A DNA stretch of 64,000 nt from Phocaeicola plebeius DSM 17135 (GTDB lineage Bacteria > Bacteroidota > Bacteroidia > Bacteroidales > Bacteroidaceae), in contig NZ_DS990134.1 of the NCBI RefSeq assembly GCF_000187895.1, positions 558,001 to 622,000 of the forward strand. Reading direction: 5' to 3'. Numbering within the stretch: position 1 is the first letter of the stretch; the number at the start of each line of letters is the position of its first letter. Below the pieces are notes generated by a model that saw nothing but the letters and a program-made list of their open reading frames with translations, made no database searches and had not been told where the DNA came from. Both the position numbers and the translations under genes were made by a program. Below are positions 57,079 through 64,000 of the stretch, piece by piece.

Positions 57079-58722
57079 TTAGTTATGATATTCAGGATAT
57101 CCCGGATTTTGTTCCCAGTTCGGGTTGGTATTCAGCATATCTCTGTGCAACGGGAAGATACGACGTGTTTTGTCGAAATTTGCTGTCGGGAAGTCATGAT
57201 AATGAGGGAAGTATTCATCTTCGAAATGACCGAAACGAATCATATCATTTCTACGCCAGTTTTCATCAAAGAACTCACGTCCTCGTTCATCATACAATTC
57301 ATCAAGATTGACACTTGTTACTTCTTCTGCATGTACATATCTGCGGATTTCGTTGAACAAACTTACAGGTGTGTCTTGAGGTCTTTCAGTAGATACTCCA
57401 CCACGTAACAACGCTTCTGCCTTAGTCAGCAAAATGTCTGCATAGCGGAAAATAGGATAGTCATTTGACTGGTTTCTGCTGTTTTTGAAATCGTCATCGA
57501 TGACGAAGAATTTCACAGAACGGTATCCTTGGTTATATCCTTCGATGTCATCACCTACTCCTAACTGAACGTCATTAGGAGTGTCCAGTGTAATACTTTT
57601 GGTAAGTACAATTTGATTTCCGTTAGGATCTAGTGCTGGTTCTGTTGTTGGCTCATAAGTTTCTGGATTGTACACATACACAGGGCCTCTAAGGATACTT
57701 TTTATTCGGTCGCCTGCTTTGCTTGCATCTTCAAACAGTTCTGCAAATTCCGGAGTCATAGTGATATAACCACCCGCAGAACTACTCAGTTTCATACCAT
57801 AGTAACTGAGTTCTACATCTCCGGCCTTTTTCCAAGTACGTGCACGTCCATGCTGCATACCAGTAGCAGTGTAAGTATCGTATGGCATTGCATAGATAAA
57901 GTCTTCTACGTGAGAGCCGTTGTCCGGACCAAACTTCTTTTGGTAAGACATGGAACCAAGGCTGAATCCACCATTGGTAATGATATCGTCACAATATTTG
58001 ATACAATCGTTCAGTTTCTCATTAGTAGCTGTCGCTGCATCATACTTGTCTACAGAAGCTGCTGTATAGACAGCCCAATTGATATACAATTTAACCAACA
58101 AGGCTTCTGCCATCCATTTAGTCGGTTTCCCATAAGTATTGGCACTTACTTCATCGGTGAGTTGTGGAATGATTTCCAACAATTCTTTTTCGATGAATTT
58201 AGCAACATCAGCACGTGGTGAACGGTCAATCAATTCGCCATCGCTAGGCAGATGGTCAAGAATTGGAGCATCTCCCCAGCAGTCCATCATAATGAAATGA
58301 AAGAACGCACGCATGGCACGAGCAGGAGCTATGATTTCACCAGCTTCATCACCTCCTAAATCTCGGATGATGGTATTAGCTTTTGTACAGCCGCCAGTGA
58401 GAGTACCCATCCAGTCGATTGTGGCATCTTCTGCTGTAAAATCATGAAGGCTAGGGTGTGCATACGCACCACTGTCATACCATCCACCACCATATGATAC
58501 GGCTGTGTATTCATCACTTGACAAAGACATTGCTTCCATGTAGCGGCGGCCGAAACAGTCGCGCATCTGGAAATATACGTCGGCCATTTTAGCCTCTACA
58601 GCAATTTCATTGTCTGTTGGGTATTCGGTATATTGAGATTCAACCTTTACATCCAAATCCGTACAACCGGAAATTAGAGCGGCTGCACAAATGGAGAATA
58701 AATATTTTATATTTGCTTTCAT
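57079..58722 (-). CDS. SusD/RagB-family surface glycan-binding lipoprotein
   Basis: A 547-residue lipoprotein (MKANIKYLFSICAAALISGC, Cys20) with the SusD plan: N-terminal TPR-like helices (IAVEAKMADVYFQMRDCFGR; RAMRAFFHFIMMDCWGDAP), SusD family block with several Trp/Tyr, and the C-terminal LRGGVSTERPQD...EFFDENWRRNDMIRFG block. It forms the lid over the SusC channel and binds the glycan. It starts 24 bp after SusC. Confidence 0.95.
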   Translation of the reverse strand: MKANIKYLFSICAAALISGCTDLDVKVESQYTEYPTDNEIAVEAKMADVYFQMRDCFGRRYMEAMSLSSDEYTAVSYGGGWYDSGAYAHPSLHDFTAEDATIDWMGTLTGGCTKANTIIRDLGGDEAGEIIAPARAMRAFFHFIMMDCWGDAPILDHLPSDGELIDRSPRADVAKFIEKELLEIIPQLTDEVSANTYGKPTKWMAEALLVKLYINWAVYTAASVDKYDAATATNEKLNDCIKYCDDIITNGGFSLGSMSYQKKFGPDNGSHVEDFIYAMPYDTYTATGMQHGRARTWKKAGDVELSYYGMKLSSSAGGYITMTPEFAELFEDASKAGDRIKSILRGPVYVYNPETYEPTTEPALDPNGNQIVLTKSITLDTPNDVQLGVGDDIEGYNQGYRSVKFFVIDDDFKNSRNQSNDYPIFRYADILLTKAEALLRGGVSTERPQDTPVSLFNEIRRYVHAEEVTSVNLDELYDERGREFFDENWRRNDMIRFGHFEDEYFPHYHDFPTANFDKTRRIFPLHRDMLNTNPNWEQNPGYPEYHN

Positions 58723-58746
58723 AATTCTGTTTTCTATATTAATAAA

Positions 58747-61737
58747 TTAGAAATTAATCTTTACACCCACCATTGTAGTGCGAGTGTGTGGATAAACGCT
58801 CCAGCGGTAGTCGATACCTGGATCAATACCACCCATGTTTACTTCTGGGTCAAGTCCTTTGTAACCAGTGATTGTGAACAGATTGTTGCAAGTTACATAC
58901 AGTTGCAGATTTTGTAACCATCCGTTGAAATTCTTAAATGTATAACCCAAAGAAAGAGTGCTCAAGCGGAGGTAAGAACCATTCTCAATGAAACGGTCTG
59001 ACGGAAGACTTGCTGAGGTAGTCGGATTGTCAAGGAACTCTTTCAGTACATTCTTACCACCGGCCAGCATTTCAGGGCTCATGTAGTTGGCACGTGTACC
59101 GTTGTAAATATCGTTTCCGAAAACTCCGGTAAAGAATACAGTTGCATTCCAGTTTTTGTAGTTGAATGTGTTGTTCCATCCGAAGTTCAGTTTCGGCTGT
59201 GCACATCCAGTAATAGTACGGTCTTTGTAGCCTGGCTGTTCTGTAGTCTCACCTGTACGTTCACCAGTATTTTCATCTCTTACGTAGTAAGTAGCCTTGC
59301 CTGCGTCATTAAAACCTGCAAATTCGTAAGTAAAGAATGTTCCGAGAGGTTCACCTTCAATGATACGTTGTGTGTAACCTTCTGATGAAACACCTGCTAC
59401 CATCGGGTCACCTTGTGTAAATACACCTACTTCAAATTTATCGTTAGACAGTCTGTTTACGGTATTTTTGTTGTGTGAAAGAGTCACAGTTGTATTCCAT
59501 GTGAAGTTCTTAGTTTGAACAGGAACAGCGTTGATAGATACTTCGATACCTTGATTGGTAATTTCACCTACGTTGGCTGCAATGTCACCAAATGGGTAAA
59601 GGTTTGTAGAAACCGGATAGTTCCAGATCAAATCTTTAGTCTTTTTATTGTAGAATTCGATTGTACCGCTAAGACGTCCATTAAGAAGTCCGTAGTCAAG
59701 TCCTACGTTAAACATACCTGTAGTTTCCCATTTCAAATCAGGGTTTGCATTTTTGGTCGCTGCCAGTGTACGCCATTGTTTTCCGTTGTAATCAAAGAAG
59801 CCGGATGCTCCGTAAGTAGCGATAGCTGTGTAAGCTCCAAAACCTAAAGCATTACCACTGACACCATAACCTAAACGGAATTTCAAGTTGTCGAACAAGT
59901 TCTGATTTTTCATAAAGTTTTCTTCAGTGATGTTCCATGCTACACTGACAGAAGGGAAAGTACCCCATTGATTATTTTTGCCAAATACAGAAGAACCATC
60001 TCGACGAACTGTAGCCTGAATCATGTATTTGCTATTGAAAGAATAGCTGGCACGACCATAGAATGAAATGTTACGGATAGTTTCTTTGGTTCCGCTTTGT
60101 ACTGCCGGTATACCATCGATGGTGCTGGCGTATGTCAGCTGGTTCCATTTCAATACGTCATCATAGAAATCGTGTACAGTCAGTCCGAATCCATCGTTCG
60201 ACATCTTTTCTTCCCAGGAATAACCGGCCATTACTGACAGTTTGTGAATGTCATTGATAGTGGTATCATAGTTACCAAAGGTTTCAAAGATATGTTCGTG
60301 TCCGAAGTATGTGTTACGAGTAGCACGTCCATTGTATGCACTGATACCTTCCAGCTGGGTATTGTGGCTGTCATAAGCACTGTAGGTACTTTGGTTGTTG
60401 GTGAATGAGTAGTTTACATTCCATTTCAATCCTTCGATGATTTCCAAACTTGCTTTGCCCAGCAACTGTGTATTCTTGTACATTGTTTCGGATGTATTTT
60501 CATAAATCAGAGACAATGGGTTGTAATTTTTTGAACCAGAACCTGTTGTCCATGAACCATCTTCGTTTCTTACTGGGAGCATCGGTGAGAAGTAATTCAT
60601 TGCATCCAACACAGAGGCACCTTCGTTGTTCATTGGTACACCGATTGCTTTACCATATCTGGCATTTACACCAGCAGAAAGTTCCAAACGATCTTTCAGT
60701 ACTTTTGTTGTTACTAAAGAACGGACATTTAATCTGTCCATGCTAGAGCCTGTAATCACACCTTCACGGTCTTGATAGTTGATGCTGGCCATGTAAGTAG
60801 TTTTACCGGCACCACCATTGATTGAGAGGTTATGATTGGTGCTGATAGCTGTGCGAAGCACTTCGTCTTGCCAGTTGGTGTTTGCACCCATATCATTAGC
60901 CAAAGTTGCTCCTGTAGCTTCTGCATAAGCACGCAAATCATCTGCGCTTGCCATATCCAGGGTGTTGAGAATATTATCGAAGGCTACGTAGCCACTATAG
61001 CTTACATTGGTACGCTCTGCTCCATGTTTACCTTTCTTGGTATTGATGATGATTACACCGTTGGCTGCTTTTGAACCATAGATGGCAGTTGCAGTAGCAT
61101 CGCGGAGTACATCGATACTTTCGATGTCGTCAGGAGCCACCATAGAGATGTCTACACCCGGAATACCATCGATTACATAATAAGGCTGCATGGCCTGACC
61201 AGTACGTAAAGATGAAGAACCACGCAATGTGATGCTCGGAGAACCGTTCGGGTCACCGGTGGTAGTGATAGTCAATCCAGCCACTTTACCCTGCAGCATG
61301 CTGGCTGCATCAGAGAATACACCAACATTTAACTGGTCTGCTTTTACAGTAGTAATAGAACTGGTAACGTCTTTACGAGCCATGCTACCATAACCGATAA
61401 CAACTACTTCGTCTAATGTTTCTGTATCTTCTTTCAGGGTTACATTGACTTTTGCACCGTTTACTACAACTTCTTGCGATAAGAAACCGATGTAGGAAAA
61501 TACAAGTGTCTTCCCCTTCGCTACTCGAAGAGTATAGTTACCGTCCAAATCGGTCACAGTTCCATTAGTAGTACCTTTTTCAACCACGTTTACACCAATC
61601 AGTGGTTCACCAGATGTACTTTGCACATTTCCTGTAACAGTGAGCTGCGCAAATGCCCATGAAACATTCATCAGAAAAAGAGCCATAAACAAAGCGAATG
61701 GCCTTAGTCTTGCATTTTTCAATTGTACTTTACACAT
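58747..61737 (-). CDS. SusC/RagA-family TonB-dependent outer-membrane transporter
   Basis: 996 residues. Signal peptide to about residue 30 (VSWAFA), carboxypeptidase-regulatory-like domain (31-115; SGEPLIGVNVVEKGTTNGTV), TonB-box and plug (LDEVVVIGYGSMARKDVT; GVDISMVAPDDIESIDVLRDA), then a 22-strand barrel with the typical C-terminal last strand ending in VGVKINF. It imports oligosaccharides with SusD and TonB energy. It lies 30 bp after the acetyltransferase-like gene. Confidence 0.95.
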   Translation of the reverse strand: MCKVQLKNARLRPFALFMALFLMNVSWAFAQLTVTGNVQSTSGEPLIGVNVVEKGTTNGTVTDLDGNYTLRVAKGKTLVFSYIGFLSQEVVVNGAKVNVTLKEDTETLDEVVVIGYGSMARKDVTSSITTVKADQLNVGVFSDAASMLQGKVAGLTITTTGDPNGSPSITLRGSSSLRTGQAMQPYYVIDGIPGVDISMVAPDDIESIDVLRDATATAIYGSKAANGVIIINTKKGKHGAERTNVSYSGYVAFDNILNTLDMASADDLRAYAEATGATLANDMGANTNWQDEVLRTAISTNHNLSINGGAGKTTYMASINYQDREGVITGSSMDRLNVRSLVTTKVLKDRLELSAGVNARYGKAIGVPMNNEGASVLDAMNYFSPMLPVRNEDGSWTTGSGSKNYNPLSLIYENTSETMYKNTQLLGKASLEIIEGLKWNVNYSFTNNQSTYSAYDSHNTQLEGISAYNGRATRNTYFGHEHIFETFGNYDTTINDIHKLSVMAGYSWEEKMSNDGFGLTVHDFYDDVLKWNQLTYASTIDGIPAVQSGTKETIRNISFYGRASYSFNSKYMIQATVRRDGSSVFGKNNQWGTFPSVSVAWNITEENFMKNQNLFDNLKFRLGYGVSGNALGFGAYTAIATYGASGFFDYNGKQWRTLAATKNANPDLKWETTGMFNVGLDYGLLNGRLSGTIEFYNKKTKDLIWNYPVSTNLYPFGDIAANVGEITNQGIEVSINAVPVQTKNFTWNTTVTLSHNKNTVNRLSNDKFEVGVFTQGDPMVAGVSSEGYTQRIIEGEPLGTFFTYEFAGFNDAGKATYYVRDENTGERTGETTEQPGYKDRTITGCAQPKLNFGWNNTFNYKNWNATVFFTGVFGNDIYNGTRANYMSPEMLAGGKNVLKEFLDNPTTSASLPSDRFIENGSYLRLSTLSLGYTFKNFNGWLQNLQLYVTCNNLFTITGYKGLDPEVNMGGIDPGIDYRWSVYPHTRTTMVGVKINF

Positions 61738-61767
61738 AAACTTAGATTTTTTAAAGGTTAGTTTTTA

Positions 61768-62835
61768 TCAGATTTTGATATAAATTCTTTTACGATGGAG
61801 GATGTATCCGGTCAGTCCCATAACTGAACAGAATAATAGCGAGTAGACAAGAGACGCCAAATATTCATCAGAAATAATCATAGTAATGGCATGATAAATG
61901 GCATCTTTTATTTCCCATTGAGAGAAGATGATGGCTACCACTTCACTCAGTACGTAAAGGAACAAAGGGTTCATCCCGAAAACCAGGAAGAAGGTCCATC
62001 CTTTATTGATGTTCTTTACGTCTATTACATACATAAGCAATGCCAATAGTAGAGAGCCCCAGCCACATGTGACTAAAACGAAGGTGGTAGACCATACCCG
62101 TTTGTTAATCGGCATCCAAATGGAAAGTACATAGCCGATGATCAGCATCATTACAGCTGCTGTAATGAGCTTGACAATCCGTTTGTTTACAGATATCTTT
62201 TCCAGCAACAATCTGCCACACATAAATCCGATGAGCGTGTGGGCTACGGCGGACAATGTGCCGGCAAGACCTTCCGGATCAATTGGACTTTTTTTGTAAA
62301 GATGGGCTTCACCAAATATGCCTCTGTCGATGACTGCAAGCAAATTAGTGTCATCACAGGCATAGCCATTTCCTGTCAGAAGTAAGATGGAATAGGCAAG
62401 TAGTAATCCACCGCAAATCCATGGGAGATACTTATGATTGATATAAATGACCATAAGCGATACGATGCCGTAGCATAGGCCAATTCGTTGCAATACACCA
62501 GGGATGCGTAGTGTGTCTATGGGGAAGAAATTTCCGTTACAAGCATATCCAAACCAGTCAATTGCTAATCCAATCAGAATGATGAGGAATGTACGTCGAA
62601 CAATCTTTCTGATAACTTCAGAGGTAGGACCGAAATTAAATTTCCGGAGAGAAATGTAGGTGGAAATACCGACCATAAACAGAAAGAACGGGAAGACCAG
62701 GTCGCACGGAGTGAGTCCGTTCCATACAGAATGGCGCAACGGTGCGTACGAAACGGGGCCTCCGGCATTGTTTACCAGAATCATGCCGCATACCGTGATG
62801 CCGCGTAAGATGTCTAATGACAACAATCGTTTCAT
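61768..62835 (-). CDS. COG4299/DUF5009 membrane protein, HGSNAT-like acetyltransferase homologue
   Basis: A 355-residue inner-membrane protein with about ten TM helices. It begins SLDILRGITVCGMILVNNAG and carries the conserved H35-S-V-W-N-G-L-T block in LRHSVWNGLTPCDLVFPFF. That block corresponds to the active-site His region of human heparan-alpha-glucosaminide N-acetyltransferase (HGSNAT), which moves acetyl from acetyl-CoA in the cytosol to a terminal glucosamine on the other side of the membrane. Proteins of this group are often near N-acetylglucosamine genes (NagX). Placed directly between GH89 and SusC (gaps 28 and 30 bp) in one transcript. Confidence 0.88.
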   Translation of the reverse strand: MKRLLSLDILRGITVCGMILVNNAGGPVSYAPLRHSVWNGLTPCDLVFPFFLFMVGISTYISLRKFNFGPTSEVIRKIVRRTFLIILIGLAIDWFGYACNGNFFPIDTLRIPGVLQRIGLCYGIVSLMVIYINHKYLPWICGGLLLAYSILLLTGNGYACDDTNLLAVIDRGIFGEAHLYKKSPIDPEGLAGTLSAVAHTLIGFMCGRLLLEKISVNKRIVKLITAAVMMLIIGYVLSIWMPINKRVWSTTFVLVTCGWGSLLLALLMYVIDVKNINKGWTFFLVFGMNPLFLYVLSEVVAIIFSQWEIKDAIYHAITMIISDEYLASLVYSLLFCSVMGLTGYILHRKRIYIKI

Positions 62836-62863
62836 GGTGCTTTCTGATTAATGGTTATTCTTG

Positions 62864-64000
62864 TTATTTATTGGGAAACACTTTGTTAAACACTTCTTTT
62901 GCTACGCTGACACAGTCACCTTCCGGTTGCGATGCGTACGGATTATGCGCAAGTGTCCAAGGTTCTTCCATGGCATAGTAGTCTAGTTCAACCATTGGTT
63001 TACCATCGAGCACATCCTGGAGTGTCTGCCAGTAGGCTGCCCAGCGTTTGTAGTAGAAATCTTTCAGAAGACCGTTCCATTCCTTATGAGCATAGTCGCG
63101 AAGACCTCCGTCGTTGGCACATACGCGGTTTCCCCATGTGGTAATCTGTACGCGGGCATTCCATTCGTACAAATCTTTTTCCTCCGGAGTAGTTCCGAGA
63201 TTACGGGCTTGTTCAATCCAGCGTCCTACGCGGAATTCACTTCTTGTACCTAACAGGCGGTCTTGTGCCAACAAGATATTCAGGAACTCTTGTGAGTGAG
63301 TAGCAAAGCTTTTTTTGTCGAAACTCTTGAAGTCGGCAATGGTCTGGTTGTAGACGATACGTCCTCTGTCGGAGAGTGACTGACGGACGATGTCTACCAG
63401 ATCGTATTCAAAATTGTTGTTGCCTTTGTATTTGTCGGCTACTTCCAGCATTAGGCGGGCTGCCGCTTCCGTGCTGGTCGGGTCATAATAGTTCTGCATC
63501 TTAGACCAGCTGGATGCCTGGAAGTTATTCAGTCCGGGACGGCCACAGAAAATGGATTCGTGAGGGCCTTGCTGGTTATTGCCAAACGGGCAGTTGTAGA
63601 TGCCGTCGGCAAGAATGCTCCATGCCTGTGTGATTTTTTCATCACGTACACCGTAGCGTGCGAAAAGGTAGTCTTTTAACCATTCTTCCTTGGTGAATTT
63701 TTCCGGACGCCAGGGAAGTTCGCACATCAGCTCGAACATCACCGGATTGTTTTCGCTACCTTCCATGGTCAGGCCGATACCTTTCAGATGGGCGGCTAAT
63801 GGATTGTTCTTGGTAAGGTAGAAATTGTTCAGCAACTGGTCCATACGTCCGTGCAGACCCACGTTGCCTCCGAAGTTTTCTATCATACAGAACAGCCAGT
63901 CGTGCTGCTCATAACCCTTTTCACGTTTCCAGATAGAAGGAATACCCCACATCGGGCGGCATTCGCTGAACAGATCCAGAATCAGGATATCTCCGTTGTT
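62864..64000 (-). CDS. GH89 alpha-N-acetylglucosaminidase, N-terminus cut by window edge
   Basis: The C-terminal 378 residues of a NAGLU-type enzyme, which removes terminal alpha-linked GlcNAc. Visible are WGIPSIWKREKGYEQHDWLF, ENFGGNVGLHGRMDQLL, the GLTMEGSENNPVMFEL block holding the nucleophile Glu, the GVRDEKITQAWSILADGIYN helical part and the C-terminal four-helix bundle with ARVQITTWG near the end. The N-terminal domain and acid/base Glu lie beyond position 64000. First visible gene of the minus-strand locus; the promoter is outside the window. Confidence 0.94.
   Translation of the reverse strand, partial: NNGDILILDLFSECRPMWGIPSIWKREKGYEQHDWLFCMIENFGGNVGLHGRMDQLLNNFYLTKNNPLAAHLKGIGLTMEGSENNPVMFELMCELPWRPEKFTKEEWLKDYLFARYGVRDEKITQAWSILADGIYNCPFGNNQQGPHESIFCGRPGLNNFQASSWSKMQNYYDPTSTEAAARLMLEVADKYKGNNNFEYDLVDIVRQSLSDRGRIVYNQTIADFKSFDKKSFATHSQEFLNILLAQDRLLGTRSEFRVGRWIEQARNLGTTPEEKDLYEWNARVQITTWGNRVCANDGGLRDYAHKEWNGLLKDFYYKRWAAYWQTLQDVLDGKPMVELDYYAMEEPWTLAHNPYASQPEGDCVSVAKEVFNKVFPNK

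Overview
The window comes from a gut Bacteroidales genome, most likely Bacteroides or Phocaeicola. Three things support this. Many promoters match the Bacteroidetes pattern (TTTG or TTG, about 19 bp, then TAnnTTTG) and there are few Shine-Dalgarno sites. There is a SusC/SusD pair with a one-protein hybrid two-component regulator and many lipoprotein glycoside hydrolases. Several family hallmarks are present: NigD-like lipoprotein, succinylornithine-type carbamoyltransferase, stand-alone glutamate synthase small subunit. No rRNA, tRNA or CRISPR array was seen.

Layout. 1-4.4 kb (minus strand): the 5' part of a GH2 beta-galactosidase, an MltD-like lytic transglycosylase, a small secreted protein and a DUF2007 protein. 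4.5-6.9 kb (plus): proA and an argF'-type carbamoyltransferase. 7-12 kb (minus): a six-gene run reading PASTA protein, RluD-type pseudouridine synthase, ddl, acyltransferase, NigD-like lipoprotein, rhodanese lipoprotein. 12.2-17.7 kb (plus): a methyltransferase behind a promoter-plus-terminator leader, then an ABC ATPase/permease pair with a DUF2807 protein. 18-20.9 kb (minus): lipocalin-like protein, Na/Ca exchanger, lipoprotein. 21.1-28 kb (plus): an arabinan/arabinogalactan enzyme cluster (tandem GH43, GH51, GH35). 28.2-40.6 kb: mostly housekeeping genes (glutamate synthase small subunit, purB, an RluB-like synthase with a long Tyr/Asn/Gly/Arg-rich tail, asnS, rplM-rpsI-rpsB-tsf, gpmI, rpmH, efp). 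40.7-44.8 kb: a GH95 enzyme with an IS3-family element upstream. 45-47.7 kb: rpmE2, fba, a DUF4250 protein, a YgjP-like metalloprotease. 47.7-64 kb: a polysaccharide-utilisation locus with an MFS transporter and hybrid regulator (plus) convergent with GH89, a COG4299 membrane acetyltransferase homologue, SusC, SusD, GH92 and GH28 (minus).

How the parts work together. In the right-hand locus SusC/SusD would import glycans recognised at the surface, the hybrid regulator would sense a breakdown product in the periplasm, and the hydrolases would cut alpha-linked GlcNAc, alpha-mannose and a uronic acid or rhamnose-like linkage. The neighbouring GH89 and COG4299 genes are homologous to the two consecutive lysosomal enzymes NAGLU and HGSNAT, which is the most interesting functional hint in the window. 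The 21-28 kb cluster has no SusCD of its own here and probably trims arabinogalactan or arabinan side chains.

Non-coding structure worth attention: a 90-bp block of four interleaved 24-bp inverted repeats at 17889-17978, three palindromic units at 43251-43334, a nearly loop-free 19-bp hairpin between susD and GH92, repeated ends in the IS element, a promoter followed at once by a terminator at 12183-12280, and low-complexity spacers inside the ribosomal-protein operon. The carbamoyltransferase carries Ser at position 90, where the characterised B. fragilis enzyme, as I remember it, has the specificity residue Pro90.
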